Positions 1 through 12,840 of a DNA stretch of 64,000 nt are shown piece by piece. Origin of the DNA: Xanthostigma xanthostigma (Eukaryota > Arthropoda > Insecta > Raphidioptera > Raphidiidae); contig OY754470.1 of the NCBI GenBank assembly GCA_963575645.1, forward strand, positions 32,160,501 through 32,224,500, given 5' to 3'. The notes below the pieces were generated by a model. That model did no database searches and was not told where the DNA came from. It saw only the letters and a program-made list of their open reading frames with translations. The position numbers were made by a program, and so were the translations under genes. Within the stretch, counting starts at the first letter, position 1. Each line of letters starts with the position of its first letter.

Positions 1-165
1 TACACTATAACATTCAGGTTTGGATCATTCTCTCATAAGAAAATGCAAACTGCATATTAACCATTATTTTAACGCACACAAGCAGTTTTTACATGCTTTA
101 TGACAATTAGGGGCAAATGAGTCCTTTTAGGCAAAATTGCTTTATTTTACAAAGGTAAGTCTATT
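1..165 (+). repeat. representative satellite monomer
   Basis: This is the first complete monomer; the next starts at 166 and the following at 330, giving lengths of 165 and 164. It carries the acgcacacaag variant and gagtccttttagg. The pairing of these two marks recurs near 15063, 19345, 28240, 33018, 40763 and 45541, so it serves as a landmark for the 13-kb super-repeats. It contains the dyad ATGCA-AAC-TGCAT at about 43-55. Its length is close to one nucleosome core plus a short linker, which is common among centromeric satellites; any phasing is inference. Confidence 0.9.
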
Positions 166-824
166 TACACTATAACATTCAGGTTTGGATCATTCTCTCA
201 TAAAAAATGCAAACTGCATATTAACCATTATTTTAACGCTGACAAGCAGTTTTTACATGCTTTACGACAATTAGGTGCAAATGAGTCCTTATAGGCAAAA
301 GTGCTTTATTTCATGAAGGTTAGTCTATTTACACTATAACATTCAGGTTTGGATCATTCTCTCATAAGAAAATGCAAACTGCATATTAACCATTATTTTA
401 ACGCTGACAAGCAGTTTTTACATGCTTTACGACAATTAGGTGCAAATGAGTCCTTATAGGCAAAATAGCTCTATTTTACAAAGGTTAGTATACTTAAACT
501 ATAACATTCAGGTTTGGATCATTCTCTCATAAGAAAATGCAAACTGCATATTAACGATTATTTTAACGCATACAAGCAGTTTTTACAAACTTTATGACAA
601 TTAGGTGCAAATGAGTCCTTATACGCAAAATTGCTGTATTTCATGAGGGTTAGTCTATTTACACTATAACATTTAGGTTTGGATCATTCTCTCATAAGAA
701 AATGCAAACTGCATATTTACTATCATTTTAACGCATACAAACAGTTTTTACATGCTTTATGACAATTAGGTGCAAATGAGTCCTTATAGGCAAAATTGCT
801 TTATTTCATGAGGGTAATGCTATT

Positions 825-988
825 TTCACTATAACATTTAGGTTTGGATCATTTTCTCATAAGAAAATGCAAGTTCATATTAACCATTATTTTAATGCAG
901 ACAAGCAGTTTTTACATGCTTTATGACAATTAGGGGCAAATGAGTCCTTATAGGCAAAATAGCTTTATTTCATTAAGGTTAAACTATT
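825..988 (+). repeat. A-variant monomer (1 of 9), 164 bp
   Basis: It reads ggtaatgctattttcac at its left edge, then ttttctcataag and atgcaagttcatatt with aatgcagac, so the dyad arm TGCAT is lost. It is followed by the gaatctctctcac monomer, a pairing kept at every A site. Confidence 0.88.
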
Positions 989-1395
989 TACACTATAACA
1001 TTCAGGTTTGAATCTCTCTCACTTAAGAAAATGCAAACTGCATATTAACCATTATTTTAACGCTGACAAGCAGTTTTTACATGCTTCACGACAATTGCGT
1101 GCAAATGAGTACTTAAGACCAAAATTGCGATATTTTACAAAGGTAAGTCTATTTTCACTATAACATTCAGATTTGGATCATTCTCTCATAAGAAAATGCA
1201 AACTGCATATTAACCATTATTTTAACGCATACAGGCAGTTTTTACATGCTTTATGACAATTTGGGGCAAATGAGTCCTTATAGGCAAAACTGCTTTATTT
1301 CATTAAGGTAAGTCTATTTACACTATAACATTCAGGTTTGGATCATTCTCTCATAAGAAAACGCAAACTGCATATTAACCATTATTTTAACGCTG

Positions 1396-3044
1396 ACAAG
1401 CAGTTTTTACATGCTTTACGACAATTAGGTGCAAATGAGTCCTTATAGGCAAAAGTGCTTTATTTCATGAGGGTAAGTCTATTTACACTATAACATTCAG
1501 GTTTGGATCATTCTCTCATAAGAAAATGCAAACTGCATATTTACTATCATTTTCACGCAGACAAGCAGTTTTTACATGCTTCACGACAATTGCGTGCAAA
1601 TGAGTCCTTATAGGCAAAATTGCTTTATTTTACAAAGGTAAGTCTATTTATATTATAACATTCAGGTTTAGATCATTTTCTCAAAAGATAATGCAAACTG
1701 ATCATTTCCTATTATTTTCACGCAGTCAAGCAGTTTTTACATGCTTCACGACAATTGCGTGCAAATGAGTCCTTATAAGCAAAATTGCTTTATTTAATGA
1801 GGGTAAGTCTATTTACACTATAACATTCAGGTTTAGATCATTCTCTCATAAGAAAATGCTAACTGCATATTAACCATTATTTTAACGCATACAAGCAGTT
1901 TTTACATGCTTTATGACAATTAGAGGCAAATGGGTCCTTATAGGCAAAATTGCTTTATTTCATGAAGGTTAGTCTATTTACACTATAACATTCAGGTTTG
2001 GATCATTCTCTCATAAGAAAATGCAAACTGCATATTAACCATTATTTTAACGCAACAAGCAGTTTTTACATGCTTCACGACAATTAGGTGCAAATGAGTC
2101 CTTATAGGCAAAATTGCTTTATTTCATGAGGGTAAGTCTATTTACACTATAACGTTCAGGTTTGGATCATTCTCTCATAAGAAAATGCAAACTGCATATT
2201 TACTATCATTTTCACGCAGACAAGCAGTTTTTACATGCTTCACGACAATTGCGTGCAAATGAGTCCTTATAGGCAAAATTGCTTTATTTTACAAAGGTAA
2301 GTCTATTTACACTATAACATTCAGGTTTGGATCATTCTCTCATAAGAAAATGCAAACTGCATATTAACCATTATTTTAACGCATACAAGCAGTTTTTACA
2401 TGCTTTATGACAATTAGGGGCAAATGAGTCCTTATAGGCAAAATTGCTTTATTTTACAAAGGTAAGTTTACTTAAACTATAACATTCAGGTTTGGATCAT
2501 TCTCTCATAGGAAAATGCAAACTGCATATTAACCATTATTTAAACGCAGACAAGCAGTTTTCACATGCTTTACGACAATTAGGTGCAAATGAATCTTTAT
2601 AAGCAAAATTGCTTTATTTCATGAGGGTAAGTCTATTTACACTATAACGTTCAGGTTTGGATCATTCTCTCATAAGAAAATGCAAACTGCATATTTACTA
2701 TCATTTTCACGCAGACAAGCAGTTTTTACATGCTTCACGACAATTGCGTGCAAATGAGTCCTTATAGGCAAAATTGCTTTATTTTACAAAATCAAGTCTA
2801 TTTACACTATAACATTCAGGTTTGGATCATTCTCTCATAAGAAAATGCAAACTGCATATTAACTATTATTTTAACGCATACACGCAGTTTTTACAAGCTT
2901 TATGACAATTAGGTGCAAATGAGTCCTTATAGGCAAAATTGCTTTATTTCATGAGGGTAAGTCTATTTACACTATAACATTCAGGTTTGGATCATTCTCT
3001 CATAAGAAAATGCAAACTGCATATTTACTATCATTTTAACGCAT
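1396..3044 (+). repeat. 1649-bp (10-monomer) tandem duplication, first copy
   Basis: Comparing each base with the base 1649 downstream, sequences agree from about 1396, just after the last mismatch (gctgac here, gcatac downstream), to about 3067. Rare marks shared by both copies include the divergent X monomer (1649 and 3298), gtttagatcattctctc with atgctaactgc, ctcataggaaaatgc, and tacaaaatcaagtc. One clear substitution is t at 1826 against a at 3475. The near identity indicates a recent tandem duplication, or recent homogenisation, of ten monomers. Confidence 0.88.
1649..1813 (+). repeat. divergent X monomer, subtype a (1 of 17)
   Basis: The X form is the most divergent monomer in the window. 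It reads tatattataac, ctcaaaagataatgc, actgatcatttcctat and acgcagtcaag. The TGCAT half of the usual dyad is replaced by tgatcattt. Subtype a has ggtttagatc, ctattatttt and atttaatgag. The next monomer has atgctaactgc and agaggcaaatgggtcc. Confidence 0.9.
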
Positions 3045-4693
3045 ACAAGCAGTTTTTACATGCTTTACGACAATTAGGTGCAAATGAGTCCTTATAGGCA
3101 AAAGTGCTTTATTTCATGAGGGTAAGTCTATTTACACTATAACATTCAGGTTTGGATCATTCTCTCATAAGAAAATGCAAACTGCATATTTACTATCATT
3201 TTCACGCAGACAAGCAGTTTTTACATGCTTCACGACAATTGCGTGCAAATGAGTCCTTATAGGCAAAATTGCTTTATTTTACAAAGGTAAGTCTATTTAT
3301 ATTATAACATTCAGGTTTAGATCATTTTCTCAAAAGATAATGCAAACTGATCATTTCCTATTATTTTCACGCAGTCAAGCAGTTTTTACATGCTTCACGA
3401 CAATTGCGTGCAAATGAGTCCTTATAAGCAAAATTGCTTTATTTAATGAGGGTAAGTCTATTTACACTATAACAATCAGGTTTAGATCATTCTCTCATAA
3501 GAAAATGCTAACTGCATATTAACCATTATTTTAACGCATACAAGCAGTTTTTACATGCTTTATGACAATTAGAGGCAAATGGGTCCTTATAGGCAAAATT
3601 GCTTTATTTCATGAAGGTTAGTCTATTTACACTATAACATTCAGGTTTGGATCATTCTCTCATAAGAAAATGCAAACTGCATATTAACCATTATTTTAAC
3701 GCAACAAGCAGTTTTTACATGCTTCACGACAATTAGGTGCAAATGAGTCCTTATAGGCAAAATTGCTTTATTTCATGAGGGTAAGTCTATTTACACTATA
3801 ACGTTCAGGTTTGGATCATTCTCTCATAAGAAAATGCAAACTGCATATTTACTATCATTTTCACGCAGACAAGCAGTTTTTACATGCTTCACGACAATTG
3901 CGTGCAAATGAGTCCTTATAGGCAAAATTGCTTTATTTTACAAAGGTAAGTCTATTTACACTATAACATTCAGGTTTGGATCATTCTCTCATAAGAAAAT
4001 GCAAACTGCATATTAACCATTATTTTAACGCATACAAGCAGTTTTTACATGCTTTATGACAATTAGGGGCAAATGAGTCCTTATAGGCAAAATTGCTTTA
4101 TTTTACAAAGGTAAGTTTACTTAAACTATAACATTCAGGTTTGGATCATTCTCTCATAGGAAAATGCAAACTGCATATTAACCATTATTTAAACGCAGAC
4201 AAGCAGTTTTCACATGCTTTACGACAATTAGGTGCAAATGAATCTTTATAAGCAAAATTGCTTTATTTCATGAGGGTAAGTCTATTTACACTATAACGTT
4301 CAGGTTTGGATCATTCTCTCATAAGAAAATGCAAACTGCATATTTACTATCATTTTCACGCAGACAAGCAGTTTTTACATGCTTCACGACAATTGCGTGC
4401 AAATGAGTCCTTATAGGCAAAATTGCTTTATTTTACAAAATCAAGTCTATTTACACTATAACATTCAGGTTTGGATCATTCTCTCATAAGAAAATGCAAA
4501 CTGCATATTAACTATTATTTTAACGCATACACGCAGTTTTTACAAGCTTTATGACAATTAGGTGCAAATGAGTCCTTATAGGCAAAATTGCTTTATTTCA
4601 TGAGGGTAAGTCTATTTACACTATAACATTCAGGTTTGGATCATTCTCTCATAAGAAAATGCAAACTGCATATTTACTATCATTTTAACGCAT
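3045..4693 (+). repeat. 1649-bp (10-monomer) tandem duplication, second copy
   Basis: This is the downstream copy of the 10-monomer unit. Identity continues to 4716, and the first mismatch is at 4717 (t here, c at 3068). The monomer at the join, about 2969-3133, is a hybrid: its left half (tttactatcattttaacgcatac) is like the monomer that ends this copy, and its right half (ttacgac with gcaaaagtgc) is like the monomer at 1320-1484 that begins the first copy. That is the expected product of unequal exchange inside a monomer. Confidence 0.88.
3298..3462 (+). repeat. X monomer, subtype a (2)
   Basis: Tandem-duplicate of the copy at 1649, exactly 1649 bp downstream. It is followed by the same atgctaactgc monomer, which here carries acaatcagg. 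Confidence 0.9.
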
Positions 4694-6921
4694 ACAAGCA
4701 GTTTTTACATGCTTTATGACAATTAGGTGCAAATGAGTCTTTATAGGCAAAATTGCTTTATTTCATGAGGGTAAGTCTATTTACACTAAAACATTCAGGT
4801 TTGGATCATTCTCTCATAAGAAAATGCAAACTGCATATTTACTATCATTTTCACGCAGACAAGCAGTTTTCACATGTTTTACGCAATTAGGTGGAAATAA
4901 GTTCTTAAAGACAAAATTGTTTTATTCCACAAAGGTATGTCTACTTTCACTATAACATTCAGGTTTGGATCATTCTCTCATAAGAAAATGCAAACTGCAT
5001 ATTAACCATTATTTTAACGCAGACAAGCAGTTTTTACATGCTTCACGACAATTGCGTGCAAATGAGTCCTTAAGGGCAAAATTGCGTTATTTTACAAAGG
5101 TAAGTCTATTTTCACTATAACATTCAGGTTTGGATCATTCTCTCATAAGAAAATGCAAACTGCATATTAACCATTATTTTAACGCAACAAGCAGTTTTTA
5201 CATGCTTTACGACAATTAGGTGCAAATGAGTCCTTATAGGCAAAATTGTTTTATTTCACAAAGGTTAGTCTACTTTCACTATAATATTCAGGGTTGGATC
5301 ATTCTCTCATAAAAAATGCAAATTGCATATTAACCATTATTTTAACGCAGACAAGCAGTTTTTACATGCTTCACGACAATTGCGTGCAAATGAGTCCTTA
5401 TAAGCAAAATTGCTTTATTTCATGAGAGTAAGTCTATTTACACTATAACATTCAGGTTTGGATCATTCTCTCATAAGAAAATGCAAACTGCATATTAACC
5501 ATTTTTTTAACGCAACAAGCAGTTTTTACATGCTTTACGATTATTAGGTGCAAATGAGTCCTTATAGGCAAAATTGTTTTATTTCACAAAGGTAAGTCTA
5601 CTTTCACTATAATATTCAGGGTTGGATCATTCTCTCATAACAAAATGCAAACTGCATATTAACCATTATTTCAACGCAGACAAGCAGTTTTTAAATGCTT
5701 TACGACAATTAGGTGCAAATGAGTCCTTATAGGCAAAATTGTTTTATTTCACAAAGGTAAGTCTACTTTCACTATAATATTCAGGGTTGGATCATTCTCT
5801 CATAACAAAATGCAAACTGCATATTAACCATTATTTTAACGCAGACAAGCAGTTTTTACATGCTTCACGACAATTGTATGCAAATGAGTCCTTATAGGCA
5901 AAATTGCTTTATTTTACAAAGGTAAGTCTATTTACACTATAACATTCAGGTTTGGATCATTCTCTCATAAGGAAATGCAAACAGCATATTAACCATTATT
6001 TTAACGCATACAAGCAGTTTTTACATGCTTTATGACAATTAGGGGCAAATGAGTCTTTATAGGCAAAATTGCTTTATTTCATGAAGGTAAGTCTATTTAC
6101 ACTATAACATTCAGGTTTGGATCATTCTCTCATAAGAAAATGTAAACTGCATATTAACCCTTATTTTAACGCAGACAAGCAGTTTTTACATGCTTCACGA
6201 CAATTGCGTGCAAATGAGTCCTTATAGGCAAAATTGCGTTATTTTACAAAGGTAAGTCTATTTTCACTATAACATTCAGGTTTGGATCATTCTCTCATAA
6301 GAAAATGCAAACTGCATATTAACCATTATTTTAACGCTGACAAGCAGTTTTTACATGCTTTACGACAATTAGGTGCAAATGAGTCCTTATAGGCAAAAGT
6401 GCTTTATTTCATGAACGTTAGTCAATTTACACTATAACATTCAGGTTTGGATCATTCTCTCATAAAAAAATGCAAACTGCATATTAACCATTATTTTAAC
6501 GCAACAAGCAGTTTTTACATGCTTTACGACAATTAGGTGCAAATGAGTCCTTATAGGCAAAATAGCTTTATTTTACAAAGGTAAGTATACTTAAACTATA
6601 ACATTCAGGTTTGGATCATTCACTCATAAGAAAATGCAAACTGCATATTAACGATTATTTTAACGCATACAAGCAGTTTTTACAAGCTTTATGACAATTA
6701 GGTGCAAATTAGTCCTTATAGGCAAAATTGCTTTATTTCATGAGGGTTAGTCTATTTACACTATAACATTTAGGTTTGGATCATTCTCTCATAAGAAAAT
6801 GCAAACTGCATATTTACTATCATTTTAACGCATACAAACAGTTTTTACATGCTTTATGACAATTAGGTGCAAATGAGTCCTTATAGGCAAAATTGCTTTA
6901 TTTCATGAGGGTAATGCTATT

Positions 6922-7085
6922 TTCACTATAACATTCAGGTTTGGATCATTTTCTCATAAGAAAATGCAAGTTCATATTAACCATTATTTTAATGCAGACA
7001 AGCAGTTTTTACATGCTTTATGACAATTAGGGGCAAATGAGTCCTTATAGGCAAAATAGCTTTATTTCATTAAGGTTAGTCTATT
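6922..7085 (+). repeat. A-variant monomer (2)
   Basis: The following gaatctctctcac monomer ends as a hybrid (ttacgac with gcaaaagtgc), skipping about three monomers that are present near 20.0-20.4 kb. Confidence 0.88.
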
Positions 7086-7580
7086 TACACTATAACATTC
7101 AGGTTTGAATCTCTCTCACATAAGAAAATGCAAACTGCATATTAACCATTATTTTAACGCTGACAAGCAGTTTTTACATGCTTTACGACAATTAGGTGCA
7201 AATGAGTCCTTATAGGCAAAAGTGCTTTATTTCATGAGGGTAAGTCTATTTACACTATAACATTCAGGTTTGGATCATTCTCTCATAAGAAAATGCAAAC
7301 TGCATATTAACTATCATTTTCACGCAGACAAGCAGTTTTCACATGTTTTACCACAATAAGGTGGAAATATGTCCTTAAAGGCAAAATTGTTTAATTTCAC
7401 AAAGGTAAGTCTACTTTCACTATAATATTCAGGGTTGGATCATTCTCTCATAAGAAAATGCAAACTGCATATTAACCATTATTTTAACGCAGACAAGCAG
7501 TTTTTAAATGCTTCACGACAATTGCGTGCAAATGAGTCCTTATAGGCAAAATTGCTTTATTTTACAAAGGTAAGTCTATT

Positions 7581-7745
7581 TATATTATAACATTCAGGTT
7601 TAGATCATTTTCTCAAAAGATAATGCAAACTGATCATTTCCTATAATTTTCACGCAGTCAAGCAGTTTTTACATGCTTCACGACAATTGCGTGCAAATGA
7701 GTCCTTATAAGCAAAATTGCTTTATTTAATGAGGGTAAGTCTATT
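7581..7745 (+). repeat. X monomer, subtype b (3)
   Basis: Subtype b reads ctataatttt instead of ctattatttt. It is followed by an acgcaacaag monomer, the same neighbour as the subtype b copies at 34762 and 48276. Confidence 0.9.
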
Positions 7746-9063
7746 TACACTATAACATTCAGGTTTGGATCATTCTCTCATAAGAAAATGCAAACTGCAT
7801 ATTAACCATTATTTTAACGCAACAAGCAGTTTTTACATGCTTTACGACAATTAGGTGCAAATGAGTCCTTATAGGCAAAATTGCTTTATTTCATGAGGGT
7901 AAGTCTATTTACACTATAACGTTCAGGTTTGGATTATTCTCTCATAAGAAAATGCAAACTGCATATTAACTATTATTTTAACGCATACAAGCAGTTTTTA
8001 CATGCTTTATGACAATTAGGGGCAAATGAGTCCTTATAGGCAAAATTGCTTTATTTTACAAAGGTAAGTTTACTTAAACTATAACATTCAGGTTTGGATC
8101 ATTCTCTCATAAGAAAATGCAAACTGCATATTAACCATTATTTAAACGCAGACAAGCAGTTTTCACATGCTTTACGACAATTAGGTGCAAATGAATCTTT
8201 ATAGGCAAAATTGCTTTATTTCATGAGGGTAAGTCTATTTACACTATAACGTTCAGGTTTGGATCATTCTCTCATAAGAAAATGCAAACTGCATATTTAC
8301 TATCATTTTCACGCAGACAAGCAGTTTTTACATGCTTCACGACAATTGCGTGCAAATGAGTCCTTATAGGCAAAATTGCTTTATTTTACAAAGGTAAGTC
8401 TATTTACACTATAACATTCAGGTTTGGATCATTCTCCCATAAGAAAATGCAAACTGCATATTAACTATTATTTTAACGCATACACGCAGATTTTACAAGC
8501 TTTATGACAATTAGGTGCAAATGAGTCCTTATAGGCAAAATTGCATTATTTCATGAGGGTAAGTCTATTTACACTATAACATTCAGGTTTGGATCATTCT
8601 CTCATAAGAAAATGCAAACTGCATATTTACTATCATTTTAACGCATACAAGCAGTTTTTACATGCTTTATGACAATTAGGTGCAAATGAGTCTTTATAGG
8701 CAAAATTGCTTTATTTCATGAGGGTAAGTCTATTTACGCTAAAACATTCAGGTTTGGATCATTCTCTCATAAGAAAATGCAAACTGCATATTTACTATCA
8801 TTTTCACGCAGACAAGCAGTTTTCACATGTTTTACGCAATTAGGTGGAAATAAGTTCTTAAAGACAAAATTGTTTTATTCCACAAAGGTATGTCTACTTT
8901 CACTATAACATTCAGGTTTGGATCATTCTCTCATAAGAAAATGCAAACTGCATATTAACCATTATTTTAACGCAGACAAGCAGTTTTTACATGCTTCACG
9001 ACAATTGCGTGCAAATGAGTCCTTAAGGGCAAAATTGCGTTATTTTACAAAGGTAAGTCTATT

Positions 9064-9227
9064 TTCACTATAACATTCAGGTTTGGATCATTCTCTCATT
9101 AGAAAATGCAAGTTCATATTAACCATTATTTTAATGCAGACAAGCAGTTTTTACATGCTTTATGACAATTAGGGGCAAATGAGTCCTTATAGGCAAAATA
9201 GCTTTATTTCATTAAGGTTATACTATT
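9064..9227 (+). repeat. A-variant monomer with different left half (3)
   Basis: The left edge is the standard ggtaagtctattttcac with ctctcattag, not ggtaatgc with ttttctcataag. The A monomer is therefore joined here to the ccttaagggc monomer by an exchange inside its first third. 22240 has the same join. Confidence 0.88.
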
Positions 9228-10052
9228 TACACTATAACATTCAGGTTTGAATCTCTCTCACATAAGAAAATGCAAACTGCATATTAACCATTATTTTAAC
9301 GCTGACAAGCAGTTTTTACATGCTTCACGACAATTGCGTGCAAATGAGTACTTAAGACCAAAATTGCGATATTTTACAAAGGTAAGTCTATTTTCACTAT
9401 AACATTCAGGTTTGGATCATTCTCTCATAAGAAAATGCAAACTGCATATTAACCATTATTTTAACGCATACAGGCAGTTTTTACATGCTTTATGACAATT
9501 TGGGGCAAATGAGTCCTTATAGGCAAAATTGCTTTATTTCATTAAGGTAAGTCTATTTACACTATAACATTCAGGTTTGGATCATTCTCTCATAAGAAAA
9601 CGCAAACTGCATATTAACCATTATTTTAACGCTGACAAGCAGTTTTTACATGCTTTACGACAATTAGGTGCAAATGAGTCCTTATAGGCAAAAGTGCTTT
9701 ATTTCATGAGGGTAAGTCTATTTACACTATAACATTCAGTTTTGGATCATTCTCTCATAAGAAAATGCAAACTGCATATTAACTATCATTTTCACGCAGA
9801 CAAGCAGTTTTCACATGTTTTACGACAATAAGGTGGAAATAGGTCCTTAAAGGCAAAATTGTTTAATTTCACAAAGGTAAGTCTACTTTCACTATAATAT
9901 TCAGGGTTGGATCATTCTCTCATAAGAAAATGCAAACTGCATATTAACCATTATTTTAACGCAGACAAGCAGTTTTTAAATGCTTCACGACAATTGCGTG
10001 CAAATGAGTCCTTATAGGCAAAATTGCTTTATTTTACAAAGGTAAGTCTATT

Positions 10053-10217
10053 TATATTATAACATTCAGGTTTAGATCATTTTCTCAAAAGATAATGCAA
10101 ACTGATCATTTCCTATTATTTTCACGCAGTCAAGCAGTTTTTACATGCTTCACGACAATTGCGTGCAAATGAGTCCTTATTAGCAAAATTGCTTTATTTA
10201 ATGAGGGTAAGTCTATT
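10053..10217 (+). repeat. X monomer, subtype a (4)
   Basis: It has a private change, ccttattagc. Its right neighbour is not the usual agaggcaaatggg monomer but a acgttcagg monomer, apparently through conversion. Confidence 0.9.
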
Positions 10218-11359
10218 TACACTATAACGTTCAGGTTTGGATCATTCTCTCATAAGAAAATGCAAACTGCATATTTACTATCATTTTCACGCAGACAAGC
10301 AGTTTTTACATGCTTCACGACAATTGCGTGCAAATGAGTCCTTATAGGCAAAATTGCTTTATTTTACAAAAGTAAGTCTATTTACACTATAACATTCAGG
10401 TTTGGATCATTCTCTCATAAGAAAATGCAAACTGCATATTAACCATTATTTTAACGCAACAAGCAGTTTTTACATGCTTCACGACAATTAGGTGCAAATG
10501 AGTCCTTATAGGCAAAATTGCTTTATTTCATGAGGGTAAGTCTATTTACACTATAACGTTCAGGTTTGGATCATTCTCTCATAAGAAAATGCAAACTGCA
10601 TATTTACTATCATTTTCACGCAGACAAGCAGTTTTTACATGCTTCACGACAATTGCGTGCAAATGAGTCCTTATAGGCAAAATTGCTTTATTTTACAAAA
10701 GTAAGTCTATTTACACTATAACATTCAGGTTTGGATCATTCTCTCATAAGAAAATGCAAACTGCATATTAACCATTATTTTAACGCATACAAGCAGTTTT
10801 TACATGCTTTATGACAATTAGGGGCAAATGAGTCCTTATAGGCAAAATTGCTTTATTTTACAAAGGTAAGTTTACTTAAACTATAACATTCAGGTTTGGA
10901 TCATTCTCTCATAAGAAAATGCAAACTGCATATTAACCATTATTTAAACGCAGACAAGCAGTTTTCACATGCTTTACGACAATTAGGTGCAAATGAATAT
11001 TTATAAGCAAAATTGCTTTATTTCATGAGGGTAAGTCTATTTACACTATAACGTTCAGGTTTGGATCATTCTCTCATAAGAAAATGCAAACTGCATATTT
11101 ACTATCATTTTCACGCAGACAAGCAGTTTTTACATGCTTCACGACAATTGCGTGCAAATGAGTCCTTATAGGCAAAATTGCTTTATTTTACAAAATCAAG
11201 TCTATTTACACTATAACATTCAGGTTTGGATCATTCTCTCATAAAAAAATGCAAACTGCATATTAACTATTATTTTAACGCATACACGCAGTTTTTACAA
11301 GCTTTATGACAATTAGGTGCAAATGAGTCCTTATAGGCAAAATTGCTTTATTTCATGAG

Positions 11360-12840
11360 GGTAAGTCTATTTACACTATAACATTCAGGTTTGGATCATT
11401 CTCTCATAAGAAAATGCAAACTGCATATTTACTATCATTTTAACGCATACAAGCAGTTTTTACATGCTTTATGACAATTAGGTGCAAATGAGTCTTTATA
11501 GGCAAAATTGCTTTATTTCATGAGGGTAAGTCTATTTACACTAAAACATTCAGGTTTGGATCATTCTCTCATAAGAAAATGCAAACTGCATATTTACTAT
11601 CATTTTCACGCAGACAAGCAGTTTTCACATGTTTTACGCAATTAGGTGGAAATAAGTTCTTAAAGACAAAATTGTTTTATTCCACAAAGGTATGTCTACT
11701 TTCACTATAACATTCAGGTTTGGATCATTCTCTCATAAGAAAATGCAAACTGCATATTAACCATTATTTTAACGCAGACAAGCAGTTTTTACATGCTTCA
11801 CGACAATTGCGTGCAAATGAGTCCTTAAGGGCAAAATTGCGTTATTTTACAAAGGTAAGTCTATTTTCACTATAACATTCAGGTTTGGATCATTCTCTCA
11901 TAAGAAAATGCAAACTGCATATTAACCATTATTTTAACGCAACAAGCAGTTTTTACATGCTTTACGACAATTAGGTGCAAATGAGTCCTTATAGGCAAAA
12001 TTGTTTTATTTCACAAAGGTAAGTCTACTTTCACTATAATATTCAGGGTTGGATCATTCTCTCATAAAAAATGCAAATTGCCTATTAACCATTATTTTAA
12101 CGCAGACAAGCAGTTTTTACATGCTTCACGACAATTGCGTGCAAATGAGTCCTTATAAGCAAAATTGCTTTATTTCATGAGAGTAAGTCTATTTACACTA
12201 TAACATTCAGGTTTGGATCATTCTCTCATAAGAAAATGCAAACTGCATATTAACCATTATTTTAACGCAACAAGCAGTTTTTACATGCTTTACGATTATT
12301 AGGTGCAAATGAGTCCTTATAGGCAAAATTGTTTTATTTCACAAAGGTAAGTCTACTTTCACTATAATATTCAGGGTTGGATCATTCTCTCATAACAAAA
12401 TGCAAACTGCATATTAACCATTATTTTAACGCAGACAAGCAGTTTTTAAATGCTTTACGACAATTAGGTGCAAATGAGTCCTTATAGGCAAAATTGTTTT
12501 ATTTCACAAAGGTAAGTCTACTTTCACTATAATATTCAGGGTTGGATCATTCTCTCATAACAAAATGCAAACTGCATATTAACCATTATTTTAACGCAGA
12601 CAAGCAGTTTTTACATGCTTCACGACAATTGTATGCAAATGAGTCCTTATAGGCAAAATTGCTTTATTTTACAAAGGTAAGTCTATTTACACTATAACAT
12701 TCAGGTTTGGATCATTCTCTCATAAGGAAATGCAAACAGCATATTAACCATTATTTTAACGCATACAAGCAGTTTTTACATGCTTTATGACAATTAGGGG
12801 CAAATGAGTCTTTATAGGCAAAATTGCTTTATTTCATGAA
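11360..12840 (+). repeat. M9 unit (9 monomers, 1481 bp), first tandem copy
   Basis: Nine distinguishable monomers in order carry: acgcatacaag with gagtcttta; actaaaac with ttttacgcaattagg; ccttaagggc; acgcaacaag; ataaaaaatgcaaattgc; catgagagtaag with tacgattatt; ataacaaaatgc with ttttaaatgc; ataacaaaatgc with attgtatgc; and ataaggaaatgcaaacagc. Identity with the next copy starts at 11360, with the mismatch g11359 against a12840. This first copy has cctattaacc where the second has catattaacc, near 12080. The same unit recurs near 24536 and 38540. Confidence 0.88.

Larger units (their letters stand above)
1..11690 (+). repeat. left mosaic block (super-repeat copy 0, rearranged)
   Basis: Positions 1 to about 1930 match 14991-16925 at a constant offset of 14990, including the rare mark aaggttaaactattta (971 and 15961). 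After the 1649-bp tandem pair, about 3914-6335 match 16926-19347 at offset 13012, and about 6545-7160 match 19393-20008 at offset 12848. From 7350 to about 8600 the sequence instead follows 34531-35780 (offset 27181). From about 8357 onward it follows 21533 onward (offset 13176), including the rare cacgcagatttt at 8485 and 21661. The steps between offsets are whole monomers (about 164 or 329 bp, or multiples). The block is therefore several super-repeat fragments joined by in-register exchanges. Confidence 0.75.
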
